From contig JAHEWK010000014.1 in assembly GCA_020740775.1 (NCBI GenBank), positions 930,001-994,000 on the forward strand: DNA of 64,000 nt, written 5' to 3'. Origin of the DNA: Ilyonectria destructans. Its lineage: Eukaryota > Ascomycota > Sordariomycetes > Hypocreales > Nectriaceae. The notes below the pieces were generated by a model. It worked only from the letters and a program-made list of their open reading frames with translations. It was not told where the DNA came from and did not search any database. The position numbers and the translations under genes were made by a program. This document shows, in pieces, positions 22,145 to 35,479 of this stretch; the first letter of the stretch is position 1; each line of letters opens with the position of its first letter.

Positions 22145-24245
22145 ATGGCGTCGAGTCAAATAGAGCAGGATCGCTCAAACTACTATGACATCGGTACGTC
22201 CTTTCTTTGGTGTCGTGTGCTGCGGCATGAGTTGCTAACAAGCCTTGTTTGTTAGTCATTGTGGGAGCTGGACCGGTTGGTCTGATGCTGTCGACAATTC
22301 TGGCACGCTGGGGTTACAAGATTAAGCACATTGACAACCGACCCGAACCGACAGCCACTGGTCGCGCGGATGGCATTCAGCCGCGCTCCCTGGATCTCCT
22401 GCGAAACATGGGCCTGAAGTCGGCCATCATGGCTCACAAGCCTGCCCGTGTCTACGAGGTTGCATTCTGGGACCCCCCCACGTCAGGACGTGGCATTGAG
22501 CGAACAGGCACATGGGCTAGCTGCCCCGACTTTATCGATGCTCGGTATCCCTTCACAACCCTGCTCCACCAGGGTCTGATTGAGAGAGTGTTCATTTCAG
22601 ACCTGGAGAAGAACGGAGTCGAAGTCCAGCGACCATGGACGATCAAGGGCTTCTCGTCAGATGAGCAAGCGAATCCGGAGTACCCTGTTCAGGTTGAGTT
22701 GGAGCATATCGACGGGACTGCAAAAGAGTCTCTGCACGCCAAGTATCTCTTTGGCGGTGAGGGCGCGAGGTCCTTTATTCGGAATCAACTCAACATCGGA
22801 GTCACCCACAAGGACCCCATTGCTCACGTCTGGGGTGTTATGGATGGTGTCGTCGTCACCGACTTTCCCGATATCAAGGTGGGTTTGAAATGTTGGCTTC
22901 TGGCTTCGAGAATTGTTACTAACAGTTGAGGAAGATGAAATGTACCATTCACAGTGAGCACGGCTCCATCATGGTCATCCCCCGGGAGGACAACATGGTC
23001 CGCTTGTACATTCAGATCGCCTCGTCCACGGACTCGGACTGGGACCCGAGAAAGACTGCCACTGAGGCTGAAGTGCAAGAATCGGCTAAGAAGATCCTGC
23101 AGCCCTACAACATTGAGTGGGAGCGTGTCGAGTGGTACTCTGTTTATCCCATTGGGCAGGGAATTTCGGATCGTTACACCCTGGATCAACGAGTATTCCT
23201 CGGTGGCGATGCTTGCCACACGCACAGCGTGAGTAATCTCTCCCTTTGGTGACTCAGTGTTTGATATTAACAATTCATATAGCCCAAAGCTGGACAGGGA
23301 ATGAACACGGCTTTCCTCGATGCCCAAAACTTGGCGTGGAAGATCCATGCCGTTGAAGCCGGTTTCGCTAACCGCGAGATCCTCAAGACGTATGAGCCAG
23401 AACGCAAGGAGGTGGCGGAGACGCTCCTCAGCTTCGACAACCGATACGCCAAGTTGTTCTCCCAGCGACCACCCCCGGCCGACACGGTGAAGGCCGCAAC
23501 GGACAGCCATACCGGAAACAAGACACACGAAGACAACGAATTCATCAAGACTTTCAAGGAGTCGTGTGCGTTTACGAGCGGATACGGAGTATCCTACGGC
23601 CCTAACGCTCTTAACTGGTCGCCCGAGCACTCGGCCAAGTCGCCGCTTATCCACCCCAAGGGCACCAAGTTGTCTACAGGTCGCCTGTTTATCAACTCGG
23701 ATGTGACTCGAGTTGTCGATGCTAACGTGGTGCACCTGGAGCAGGAGGTGCCCCTCAACGGAGCATTCCGCCTTTTCGTCTTCGCTGGAAACATTTCCAA
23801 GACGTCAAGGGCCTTGAGAGATTTCGGCAACAACCTCAACAACAAGAGGTCATTCTACTCGGCATACATGCGAGAGGACCTGAGCCAGGTCTCCCACCAC
23901 GAAATGAACAACCCTCACAGTCACTTCTTCACCTTCTGCACGATTTTTGCCGCCAAGAGGCCCGAAATTGAGATCTCTCGCGACCTGCCGGAGGTGCTTG
24001 CGCGATACAGGGACCATGTTTACGCCGATGACCGGTCAGACGCTCGACTGGCTAACGCCAAAGCTGTAGCACACGCCAAGATGGGCCTGGACGAGGATTT
24101 GGGCGGAGTTGTGGTTGTGCGACCTGACGGCTATGTTGGTGTGGTAGTCAGCCTGGTTGAGGGCAGTGGAACCGTTGACGCCCTGAACGAGTACTTCTCG
24201 ACTTTCTGTACTAAGAAGTTGGGCGAGGTGATGGCACAGCTGTGA
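22145..24245 (+). CDS. FAD-dependent phenol 2-monooxygenase-like aromatic hydroxylase
   Basis: Four exons: 22145-22193, 22256-22878, 22935-23228 and 23283-24245. Introns are 62, 56 and 54 nt and the product is 642 aa, the usual size for phenol hydroxylase-type enzymes. The FAD Rossmann motif GAGPVG is at residues 20-25 and is split from the start ATG by the first intron. [13 protein letters not shown] and HEHGSIM-like segments fit the family ([14 protein letters not shown] across intron 2). The second FAD motif [16 protein letters not shown] spans intron 3 (about 315-330). The C-terminal 200 residues match the thioredoxin-like dimerisation domain ([20 protein letters not shown]). Known family chemistry: NADPH-dependent ortho-hydroxylation of phenols. 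No substrate-pathway partners are adjacent, so catabolic versus biosynthetic use is open. The acceptor of intron 2 was chosen 13 nt after a CTAAC branch site. Confidence 0.9.
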
Positions 24246-25508
24246 TGTGGCAGGGTTCATTAAAGTAGACATTGTTGTGTGAATGAGAGGGATGGATAGA
24301 GGCGATGATATGAATATTTCGTTGGCTGCGGGTAGCGCATTTGTAACTGAACAATAGATTAAAAAGATGGTTGATATAGTTTATGAGTTTAAGTTCCTAA
24401 ACCCAACGAGCTCTGATTATTTCCAGTCTTGGTAATTGTCACCAACGCGATGTCGATGTTTCACTCCTTGACAGTGTTAAGGCAGATTCCCGTGCTGTAT
24501 CCACAGTTGCCGTCGAGGTTGCGAGTAAACCCAGACTCTTGTACATGGGACTGATCAGCAATACTCGTTGTTGCAGGCAAACAGGCAGAAATCGATGTGC
24601 CATTGATACTACGTACAATTAATACGACACCCTCTCATTCGCTGATATCCCTGTCCGGTTCGCAAAAGCTGCCTTAGCACTGTTAAAGGGATAACTAGAC
24701 GGAGATTCGGAGGATGCACATCAAAGTAATATTACCCTAGACTGGCGAGTGACCTTGTGTCTGATTGACCAATAAGGGTTGATGACAGGCGGAAACTCAA
24801 ACGCAAATGGCCACCCAATGACAGGCCAAGCCTAGCGCCTTGTCAGCCCCGCCCAAGCTTTTCCATTTGTCCCAAAACTCCACCAAAACCACGCTGAAGC
24901 TCCTCCAGCCTCCAGCGATTCTTTCAACACCACAGCGCGCTCACGCAGCGAAGCTAGCGCCCACCGCCCTGGACTCTCCCATCTCCTGCGATGCCATAAC
25001 CACCCCGATCGAGCCGGACGGAATACGCGACCCCATCAAGCCGATATATACGTACCTGCTCTGTGTGCGCATTCCCCGTTCGGCGAAGCGCCTGCGCGCC
25101 ATTCTGGGCGAGGTTCCAAAACGAGAACGCGCCTCGCCCCTCGATTTACTGATTGACGTTGTGCTTCGGGTTCCGTAAACAAACGCCTATTGAGGTGCGC
25201 AGCTGTTGGCTCACCTTTGGTAAGACCACTTCACTTTCGTATTCACTCTCTCCTCACCTCAACTTGGACTCTGCTGTTCGTTTGCGCTACCAACTGCTTT
25301 TTGAACAACGCCCGTTTGTTCGCCTTCATTGTTCTCGCGATCCCTTGTCGATCCCTTTGTGACCTCAACGGCCCTATCCCCGTACCAAATCGCACATACT
25401 TCTACTCTTCTCATACCGGCGACCCTTCCATTGGTCTTGATTCCCCTTTCTCGACTTCCGTTACACACATTTCCTTCATCGTCGCCTGCTTCTCATTCTG
25501 CAACGACC
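24246..25508. other. Intergenic region upstream of ulp1
   Basis: About 1.26 kb. The last 350 nt before the ulp1 ATG are C/T-rich and likely leader. A 112-codon frame at 24840-25178 and the in-frame extension of ulp1 back to 25329 are probably untranslated. No other gene is seen. Confidence 0.45.
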
Positions 25509-28500
25509 ATGTCTTCATCTCCATTCGCCCGCTATGGCGTCCATGCATCCGCTGACAGTCGCGGCTTCTCTAGACCGAGCCACCTGAGAGAAGCCTCTCT
25601 CTACCCTCGACGACGAATTCACACTGGCCCTCGAGCAGCCCCCCAAAGGCCCCCCACGAGAGAACCCCTCGACCGCATCACCACCCCGCCGAGACGCATC
25701 AGACGGCCCAACAGCCGCTTTCTCATCGATACCCCGGGTTATCGTGTAGACTCTGCTGCTCGACCTCAAATTCGGCGCCGGTTTGAAATTCGTCGCACTC
25801 CTCCAACGCTTCTAGCTTCACGACCTCCCGCACGCCCATCTCTTTCGACGTCAGATCCCAAGGCCGATTTCGTCGTGATCAATGGCACTCGCACACGCAA
25901 GCGCCGCGCTCAAGACACCGAACTCGACCTCGTCGCTTCCGCCAACGACATCGACGACATTAAATCCCCAATCGTCATCATTCGCGAGGGACAAATCAAC
26001 CCCATCGAGAACCCCGACCAAGACACGAAGGCGGCGGCATTCCACGAAGCCCTTCGCCTGCGTTTGCCTAGCCGACTAGCTCCTTCCACGGACTTAGACC
26101 ATATGCGTTGGGATATTTCGACCCGCACATTCTGGACCAGGATGATATCTAGCGTTTGCTTAGTTGTCTCCGGCCTTACGGGCCGGATAGGACGATGGAG
26201 TGCGTATTGATTCCCCAAACTTGACTATTGCTCATGCATTTACTAATGTTCTTCTAGTTAGCCCAAAGTCGTATGAGGTGGCAGAGTTCCGGTCCTACCT
26301 CAATGATAATCAGGTCGTCAACAAGCGTGTTAAACTAAGCTGCGATGAGGAAGATGCTCAGATTCGCTGGATCGACCGGAATGGTCTCAGCGACCTTATT
26401 GACGACTACAAGGCCTTTGCTAAAGGAATTGGCAAGGTCTGGGAGTCTATCGAATCCCACAACTCTCGTCAGGAGATGAACAAGGTTCTGGAGCCACTCC
26501 GCTATTCCTTAGCCGATAACGACAATGATCGTGCACTTTTGAACAGTACCGACGGCCATGATCTCTGCCAACTCTTTTCACTCCAGTTCAAGCGTGCCTT
26601 CGACGCACTCGACAACGTTTACGAAATCGGCATCATAGTCAAGATCCGAGACAGCAACGACCTAGTCCCCCCTACCTTGGACTACAAACTTACACCCCCG
26701 GGCCTTGACACCATGAACTCAATCAAGGCATTCCTATCTACCCCAGCACTCCCGGCCATCTGCAAAGAAATTCTTCAAATATCGAACAAGGACTATATTC
26801 AGATTTCCGAATCTTTTATAGACCGGATGATACTCGACCTTGAGGCCATCACACACAACATCCCCGCACCTAGTTACGTCCTCTCGAGCCAATTCCGCGA
26901 TAAACTCCAGCAGGCTTTCCCTCCTCCTAGACGTACTGACTTGGATACGCATCTTCTACTCCCCGGCGCTTTCCCCGACGCCGAAGAACCTCAGCCTCAG
27001 CCTAAACCCGAACCTACGCCGGTTGAGCAACCTCGCAAGGTGCCATCACCTGTGCTGCAACCACCTGAATATTTCCCTCCAGTCGTTTCGCGGCTAAAGT
27101 ATTACAAGGCCGACTTTCTCCGAGCCGACCTTTTGGAAGCGTCGATTGCTCAAATAACGCCTGAGCAATACCGTGAACACTTTTATAACGAAAGCGAGGA
27201 GCATCGTGCTATTAAGGGCAACTATGTCGTCGAGTTCTCACCCAAGGTGCCCCTCACCGTGAGTGAAGCCGGAACAATAAGGTCAATCCTCAAGAGCAAG
27301 CGTAAGCATCCGTCGAGATGCACTCCTAAGCGGTTGGGAATAAAACGTCCGCCGAAGGCAGTGCGATTCACAGACTCCACCTTGAGCCCGCAACCAAGAT
27401 CCCAGATTGGACTCGACGTCCCAAGGATATCTGAGAAGAACGAAGACTCTACACAGGCGAAGACGAGTGAACCCGATAACACTCAAATCCAACCCCCCAC
27501 CGAGACGGGAAGATTCCGGGATGATAGCCCCGAGACTCAAATCGAGAAGGATTTCAAGACGCGGCTCCTCAATGAGGAAGAAGTCCTCGAGTGGTCGAAG
27601 GTACATTCTCGTCGCACACCACTGACTTTCCGGTTCAACAAAAAGGAAGATCGAATTGGCCCCTCGGCCCGCATTGATGAACTGTTTGCTATACCCTCCA
27701 TCAAACCCCTCGAGATCAGTGACGACTCCAAGGCTGGAATCGCGCTTCGAAAAGAGCAAGCAGCACTAAAGGCTGCCGAAGAAGCTCGCCAGGCTGCCGA
27801 GGCAGCAAGACGTGCGGCCGAAGAGAAGGCTCGACGCGAGCTTGAGGAGCGTCTGGCCACTTCTGGAGGACTTCGAGTGCCCACTCAGACGCTTGTCTCG
27901 GCGGTGCCTCCTACGTGGCAGACACGAGCCCAAGATACCCTCCGTGTTACAGGGACGACTATATTGGCGACTACTGGAGAAGGCACCGAGCTACGGCGGC
28001 ATGATTTTGCCAAGGTGGTCCCAGCTACAGAATGGTTGAACGATGAGATTGTCAATGGATCTCTCAACTGGCTCGACCAAGCCGTTAACTCGGCCGCTGG
28101 CATTAAGGATGCCAAGAAGAGTACGAGAAAATGCTTGACCATGTCGTCTTTCTTCTTCAAGCGACTACAGGACCAAGGCGTGTCACGAACTCAACGAACT
28201 CTGCGACGATATGGAGTCGAGAAGAATAACCTGCTCGACGTTGACACCATCTTGGTGCCTATTTGCGAGCGTTCACATTGGACCCTCCTCGTTGTCCGCC
28301 CCTCAAAGCGGACAGTGGCCCACATGGACTCGCTGAACCCTCGCGGCAACGCCTCATACGCCAACCTCGGGCTTGCCTGGATGAAGGATGTGTTGGAGGA
28401 AAAGTTCCAGGAGGCGGAGTGGAGGGTGATGCGTCACGAAGCCCCCATGCAAACCAATGGGTACGACTGCGGAGTCCACACCATCACCAACGGCATGTGC

Positions 28501-28626
28501 TTGGCTTTAGGACTCAGCCCCATTGATTCTTACGTGGCAGAAGACATGCCCGAACAGCGAATTCGGCTCGCGTGCATGTTGTTGAATGGCGGCTTCAAGG
28601 GAGAGTTTGACTTGCGAGTATATTGA
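25509..28626 (+). CDS. ulp1: SUMO-specific cysteine protease Ulp1-like (peptidase C48)
   Basis: Two exons (25509-26199 and 26258-28626) are joined by a 58-nt intron with a TACTAAT branch site; 1019 aa. The first 800 residues are largely low-complexity, Arg/Pro-rich, with acidic patches and a helical Ala/Glu-rich segment just before the protease (RKEQAALKAAEEARQAAEAA). The C-terminal 220 residues are a complete C48 domain: WLNDEIVNGSLNWL, the catalytic triad His904 (RSHWTLL), Asp921 (HMDSLN) and Cys968 (GYDCGVH), and the oxyanion-hole Gln962 (PMQTNG). Known role: processing SUMO precursors and removing SUMO from targets, usually at the nuclear envelope. The start at 25509 is the ATG of the exon; the frame is open further up but reads as leader. 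The N-terminus is much longer than in budding yeast Ulp1. Confidence 0.92.
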
Positions 28627-28840
28627 TTATTGCGTTTGTACGTGTGCTCTGGCGTTTCGGAGGTTAAAGAGTGGAAGAGGAAACTTTGTTGAATGACATT
28701 GGGTGTTTGGGCAAGATACCAAAAGAGCAAGGGAAGCAAGCAGTTGCATGGACTGGCGTTTTTGGATGACAGAAGAGGCACTGAAGCCCGCCATAGTGGC
28801 TTGAGCATGAATGTTACAGAGGAGATAGGATAACAGACAC

Positions 28841-28890
28841 GAGAGAGGGTGTGAGTGAGAGTGAGAGTGAGAGAGACAGAGAGAGAGAGC
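28841..28890 (+). repeat. GA-rich microsatellite-like tract
   Basis: A purine-rich run built on GAGA and GTGAGA units lies about 210 nt after the ulp1 stop. Confidence 0.7.
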
Positions 28891-31800
28891 TCCAGGCTGA
28901 GACGGACGAATCCTGGGGATAGAAGGGTGTCATCCGCCAGTGGGGCTTTATTAGGCAGGCATCGCAATACACATAGCCCATCGCTTTAAAGTGTCGGCCT
29001 CTTGAGTCAATGCAGATTCCTGACAATCTTGTTGGCAAGATGGCGTGCGCATGTGACGAAGTTCCTTTGTTTTGATATGGCCGCCTCGTAACATTGTTCG
29101 CCCGCCAAGGCTGTCTTCATCGTGTCTGTAAGTGGAAGCAAGGACTCTTCAACAGGGGGCGTGGGGAGACTACAGCACGGCCAACAAGTTCATGACAAAC
29201 AAACTGCAGGCGGGACACGAGCAGCGGGTCCATGCCATGGTTGTATTCCGATCCGAGCCCCGACGGCGTCCCAAACAGATCCATCGCCCCTCGTCTCCGA
29301 CGCAACAGTACCTTGCTTCTAGGGGGGCGTGTCTTCCTAAGAGTTCCCACAGGTGGATAGCAGCGGCAACGCGTGGGTCTTTGGGGACGACATGTGACGA
29401 GCAGGAGAGAATTTTGTCACTGGTTCCTTTCCACTTTGGTGTCGTTGGTTTTTCGTCGGCAAAGATAGTGGCATATTGGCAGGGCTCTGAGACATTGCTA
29501 GAGTGAAGAGGAAGGGCCACCTTTCCCGCAACCGGAACCACCTAGTCGAAGAATGAAGGGGGCGGGAACGAGGGACGGGTGACTACACATGCGGATCACA
29601 CATGCGGCCTCACATCGGCGAAGGGCTTGATGCGGTCTTGGACGAAGATGCCAGTGGGAAACAAGGTTGACTTTGGTGGAGGGATGAGACACGGTATTCG
29701 AGAAAGATTCAAGAAGCTTTCGAGAATTCCGGGCTCGGAGACAAGGTTTCACATCAAATGGGGCGTTCTCAAATAGCACAGGGAGATCAAATGCGGCCGC
29801 CAAGACAGGCCGCAGACCAGGACGGGAGGGAAGACAATGGGTTGGGTGCCCTTGGATCGGCATCATCTTCATCTCCGGGTCGTGGTTCGGGAGACTCGCC
29901 CGCAAAACCGGCATGGCTCCGAGCCCAACAACAAACTTCGCCACAAAAACGCAAAATGGAAGAAGCACCTGCCAACGCTTAGCTTACCACACCAAGCTTT
30001 GGCGCCAAGTAATCTCCATCTGCGGCCTACCACGTACTGCGTAGTAGGGACGGGGAGTGGGCTGGACAAACTGCCATGTACGAATGGAGACTGATGCTTG
30101 TTGTTGACGGTGAGACGGGGGCCATTTCTGGACGCGGTGCGTTCCGTGGTGTGTGCGTGGGTAACCTTTGTGTGTGTCATCGTTGAGTAGTGGCCGCCGG
30201 CGGGCGCGCTCTGTACACTGGAGTGTTTGTCGTTGATGGTGATGGAATCGGCGAATGCAGTTGGCGTGGTTGACGCCCATCACGCCCTTCTGCAACCCCT
30301 GTCCAATATGTCGCCAATGGATCTCTGTCGGAGAGCCAAGACAAAGGTTCTCTCAAGCCCTTGGCTCAACCGTGACCAGCGCATATGCCAACAGGGGATT
30401 GGCCCAGCTCCATCATCGTGATCCATGAACATCGACGCCATGGAGTGGAAACCCAAGGGGCCAACAGAGAGGAAAACACCAGTTTACCCGGCGCCATCCG
30501 TCTCCAACCGGGCCATCATGAGCCGGTCCGCACTTTTTTGTCGCTTTCGCCGTTCTTCTGCTGCTTTGGGGGTCCCTGTTGGATGCGGCCCGTCGCGATG
30601 TGGGCTAATAATACGACGCGAATAGAGGATACGCCGTTGTCCCCAAGAGGTAAGGGGAAGGAGAACGGGTAAATAGTGACAAAAATTTTCTCGGCCAGAG
30701 AATGGATCGGAAGGGAGCTGGTTGGTGTTGGTGCGGCCAGCTTGCGCGTAAGATGACTGTGGCATTTTTTTTTTTTCATCACTCTTTCCCCTGGTGAGGC
30801 GATGGGGACACGGCGAGGCCGGTTGGAGGAGGCGTTTGGTGGTGTGTGGAGTTGGACAGCTGGAGGAAGATGGTGGGCACCTGGTAAATGGTTGGGTGGC
30901 AGTGAGTGGAATTGGATGCCGAAACGGGAAGGCTTCTAGAACCGAGCGCCACTGGGCTGATTCCTTGGCTTCCAGAACGACATGGGTCGGTCCACAGCCC
31001 ATACTGGGACCGGGACACAGTGATCCTGGAATGGTGACCTCGGTGCGGAATGAGCAGCAACGTCGCAGCCGAAGTAACAAAACACACCCTCCGACCCCTG
31101 GCTCCGGGGGCGTGTCGAGTGTGAATGAACATCTGTGCGTCGCCCACGGACGGGGATGTTGGCCTGAATTTCTAGATTTGCCCGAGATGGATTGATTGCC
31201 TTAAGACACTGGACTCTCAATCCGAGAAAAGGGGTGTTCTGAGTGGGCGCCACGAAAGCCAGCAGCACGTTCCCTCTTAGGGCATGGCAAGGTTGGGAGT
31301 TGCAACCGGCAAGACTTCTCTTCCATGTTTTGATTCGATGGCATCGACAAGGAGTTGTTGGTTCGCGGGCGAGTCCTTGAGTCACTCGTCCATGCGCCGG
31401 CCGACGTGTAGGTGTCACGTACTTGTTCAATGAAGTGGCAAAGGAGTGGGGAGAGGTCCGGTTCTTCATGGAACAGGAATTGTATTGGGGTATCATTCTT
31501 GTCCCACCAGGCTCGTGTGCAAACATGCGCCAATGATTTGTTGCTGAGATTGGTGGAGAGGCCAGTCCCGGCAACGCAAGTTGTCCTTGATGGCCACAAT
31601 AGCCGGAGTCGGAACAGGGCAAACGGGAGGACCTGATCCATAAGTCGTGAGGCACATGTAAGTGCCAGACGTCAGCCTGAATGACTGGAGCTGGCTGGTC
31701 GTACTGTTATTCATTCGTTGGAGGGGTGGCCCGTCTCACCCATTTGGGCGAGTGACATACAATCGGGAGACGAAGAAGCCAGTTTAAAGACTTCAGTTCG

Positions 31801-34800
31801 AGGCTATAATCATTGAAAGATCGACAGTGCGGGTGGTAGCGGTGGAGTCTGACGATCAGACATTTTGGCTAGATGATGTCGACTACGGAGTAGCAGGAGG
31901 GGCGTTATCGCTATTGTCGGCATGCTGGGGGTGATCTGCCGTGCGCTATGTTGGTGAATAAACGTGATCGAACGACCAGGTCCCGTTGTTGCACTGCGGT
32001 GACATTTCTGATCTAGAACAGGCTCCATGAATTCATGGCGTTTGTCGCATGTGCCATCAGACGCCCAGTCATGGATGCAGTCCTCGCGGTTAGGTAATGA
32101 GTCAGTAAGGAACCGCCCGCCCTACGAGAGTACCCGGCAATTGTGTTACGTCAGTTCCGAAAACCATTCTCCTATCACGGCATGTTGCTCTATGTTGGCG
32201 CTCCGGGTGGAATTAACCTACATAGTGCGGCCGGTTCCCTGAATACGCGATGACTAGGCTGGTCTCGAGTGGTGAGATCGGGCGCACTCACCGACAAGTG
32301 CCGAGGCGGAAATAAAGTCTTGGATTAGGTCAGTCCATCTCAGTCACGCCCTAGATTGTTTTCTTCCGCGCTTCCGGACTGAGCTTAGTGAAGCAGGAGA
32401 CGGGCCCAATAATGGAGTGGTGCTGCGATGCACTCATGGATCCCAAGGGCATGGGGTCACGTCGAATGAAGCACCGGCCAAGGGGATCGTGATGGCGACT
32501 GTGGGCTTTCTTGCTCCACTCGGAGGGTTTGGTGCGTGGTGGTGAGGGAATCGATGTGGTCCCGTTGGCGCCGCTATGACACACCTAAGCCAACTGGGAA
32601 AATTGCGCATCGCATGGTTGACGGCCAAGGTGATTCCGGTTGGTAATAATTGTTCGATGGGGGCATTGAAGGAGCCCCATCTTTCGCCGATGTACGGCTA
32701 TTCATGGCTTGGCTTTGCTTGCTTGCGCCTTTCCTTCTATCAGTCGACTCTCACCACAAGGGCGATGGAGAGCATACCTGGATTGCGTATGAGGGAGGGA
32801 TCGGCGATGCCGGAAACCCTTCACCACTACTCCATAGGGTTTTCAGGACGTGGAAGACACTCCGATTATGACATACACCACTGTTGCAATGTCGAGTGCA
32901 CTGTTGCTGATACGTCAGGCAACACACAACTGCCGTACAAATGATTGTCGACAGCGCACATCTGGATGGGATGACGACGATGCCACCCACCCAGGATCGG
33001 AGATAATTGGCGGGCCGGAGTGCATCTAAATGGCTGGGGTTGCGTGATGAGCGCCCGCTGTTGGAGAAAGGCGCTGGAGAAGGCCTCTGGAGAGTGGTAC
33101 TAGGGTGTTTCGAGGGCGCCATCCCCTCACCATCATGCTGCTCTCCACTCAATGGACCTGTCCAGTGACGCGACAAAAGGCCAGGGTGAGCAACAGGCAG
33201 TGTCTAGCGCTCATCGATCGGCCGGGCCACCGTCCTGTAGCGGCGAAGCCAAGATGGTTTGGCGGCCAGTAGCGCGTCGCAGCGGCCTTGAAGGTGTCTC
33301 CACCCGGAGGTTCGTACTGCGAATTGTTTGGGGAGGTGTGCCAGTGCACATTCATCATGGTGGGGAAGACACAGCAACGAACCAGCGCCATGCCAGGACG
33401 GGACATGGGACACCAACAGTGGCCATGATGATGAAATGGTTGAATGCAGAAGGGAAGGGAAATTTCACTAGCCGCGTCGGCATCATCACCATAGTCACAA
33501 GCTTGGGGGTGGATGGGGCTTGACGCTTAGGCGATTGGGTTGCTGATTGATAATGGCGACGTGAGATGCAGTTGCTCTTTCGCACTCACGGGCGAGTTTA
33601 TTCTGTCAGCGTCTGATGGTCAGGTTGTTTCGTGTTGGGTTGTGTCTCAGCTTTCTGTCTCCTCGTCTCTTGTCTCGATTGCGGGGAACGGCGGCGTCGG
33701 ATTTGCGGAGACGGGGAGGACCCCAGGATGGCAAGGAAAGGGAGACGTTGACTGATAGCCCGGCCATAATGCCATGTCTTGAGCCGGTTGTGTTACCATT
33801 GATTGACTGACTAATGTTGACATGGCCATGGCCGTTGATAGATGGAGCCGGATGGAGACGGAGGTGGACCGATGGAGACAAACGGAGGATGGGGCGGGAT
33901 GGTGTGACCAAATCAGGGTTGCTTCATCACGAATGATTCTGTATATGACGGGTTGTGAGATTGTGTGTGCGAAGGGCTGCGATAGCTTTTAACAACGGCT
34001 GGAGGTGGCAGCCAGCTGGAAATTAGTCCCGGAGTAGGGCATGCACGGTGAACGCCTCTCTCTGAAGAAGGGGGATGGAGGTGCGAACAGTTACGGTTGT
34101 TGACGACATCGATGAAGCCATGGGATAGAACCGTTGGCTCCTGAGCGCTGGGCTATGTCGCTGCTTTAACCACCACCACCAACCACAATTGGCGATGCTC
34201 TGTTCAGATGTCTCACCAGTAGCCTGGTCTTGGAGGGTCCTGGGAAGGGCGGCGAGACAGGGTGGTGCATGGTGCCTGGTGCATGGTGCATACATTGTGT
34301 GTATGGTATTTCGTGTGGTTGGTGTCACTGTGTAACCGTAGCGTACCCGGTGCCGCCAGGACTGGTTGTTTGGCGCAAGCCATGCAGTGCAGAGACGGAG
34401 AGCATGTTTGATGAACCAGCGTGTGTGAGAGAATGGGTGACTGCGAGAAGCTGGTTGCGTGCGAGTTGTGTGGGATGGGAGTGTTTGTGCGAAGGGTGTG
34501 AGCGGGGTGCGCCCTTCGGCTGTCGCCTCCACTCCACTCCGTGGGTACGTACCAGGACTACCAGGTCCCAGTCAGCCCCATCAAGCCCCCATCAGCCCCA
34601 GTGAGCCGCCGGCGACCCCCAGCCAAGCCCCAACCAGCCCCCGCCATTGGCCACTAGTGCGTCTTCTAGCGCCCTTCTAGTAAACCTCAATCCACCAGGA
34701 GGCCCTGTGGTGGTCCAGCCGTGGCTGGTATTCGTCAGACCCAGGGCAGATGTGGAGAACGGGAGCAGGCACTTGGCAACTGTAAGTACAGTACGGTTGG

Positions 34801-35379
34801 CAGAGTACGGTACCCGGGGATTCCTGCGTCACTATGGGCTGGCATTGTCTTGCCTGGGTTTTTTTTTCTCGCCACGCCTGACCAGCTGGCTTTCTTTCGG
34901 CCCTGGCCGGCTCCTTGCGTGACTGAGGTGAGTGAGAGAGTGAGGGCGAGGAAGAAACGGACTGATTTCAAATGCACTATGCAGTTGATGATGCAGGTGG
35001 CTCAGCGTGCCACATTTATCATCGCCAAGCTTCACCCAGGGCGATCATCTACTCTTCTGCGGTACGGATAGTGCGGAGTAGCTGGCTGTGGATTTGCTTC
35101 CTCGCTCAAGGAGTGCTTTGGGATGAAGGCCAGTGTAGGCAAGTAGTTATCAGTTTGCCAGTCGGTAATTATTTGTCCATCTAGCACGTATCCTCACAGC
35201 ACTGCGTCGCCGACTCTGGCGTCTCCCCATCTGGTGTCTAGTGGTAGTGGCCTTACTGGAGTACCGGCACCTCGCCTGGAAGCAGTCTCCCCTTGCCCCA
35301 TCCCTCAGCTTCCCTGTTGCTTGCTCCCTGTGTTCCTTCCCCTGTCGTATTAAGGCGCTTGACAGGGCCGGGGTACGTA

Positions 35380-35395
35380 CCTTACGTACGTAAGG
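35380..35395. promoter_or_regulatory. 16-bp perfect palindrome with overlapping TTACGTA half-sites
   Basis: CCTTACGTACGTAAGG equals its own reverse complement and is preceded by another GTACGTAC. TTAC/GTAA half-sites are the kind bound by fungal bZIP (Yap/ATF-type) factors, though the spacing here is not the classic one. It lies about 1.7 kb upstream of the RGS start codon. Function is inferred only. Confidence 0.3.
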
Positions 35396-35479
35396 TAGTG
35401 TGAAGATCCATCCCTCCAACCCAATCGTGGTTCGTTTGGCCTCTCGTCGTCGCCGCCGCCGTCGCCGCCGCCTCCGCTG

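Larger units (their letters stand above)
28627..35479. other. Large gene-poor region upstream of the RGS gene
   Basis: Nearly 7 kb with no frame I can support as protein. The longest ones (239, 198 and 169 codons, minus strand) overlap each other and have no domain-like composition. The region has balanced base composition with no obvious RIP-type AT bias and no transposase or reverse-transcriptase motif. It contains a GA-rich tract (28841-28890), a run of twelve T (30765-30776), short GGTGCATGGT repeats (about 34263-34290), degenerate CAGCCCC repeats (about 34570-34645) and a 16-bp palindrome (35380-35395). It may be an extended promoter, non-coding RNA loci, or both. Confidence 0.5.

Noticed and set aside
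22879..22925. Use of the acceptor CAG at 22923-22925 in monooxygenase intron 2
   Set aside because: It also keeps the frame but lies one or two bases after the CTAAC branch site, too close for normal splicing; the acceptor at 22934 is 13 nt away and gives the family-like [10 protein letters not shown].
16723..28626. Secondary-metabolite or aromatic-degradation cluster around the FAD monooxygenase
   Set aside because: The neighbours are an unknown protein, gene remnants and ulp1; there is no dioxygenase, transporter, synthase or pathway regulator next to it.
30936..31655. 239-codon minus-strand frame in the desert
   Set aside because: It overlaps two other minus-strand frames, has no domain-like pattern, and has no splice partners that extend it; such frames are expected by chance in moderately GC-rich DNA.
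28627..35479. Retrotransposon or RIP-mutated repeat filling the desert
   Set aside because: No reverse-transcriptase, integrase or transposase motifs in any frame, no long terminal or inverted repeats noticed, and no AT-rich or TA-enriched bias.
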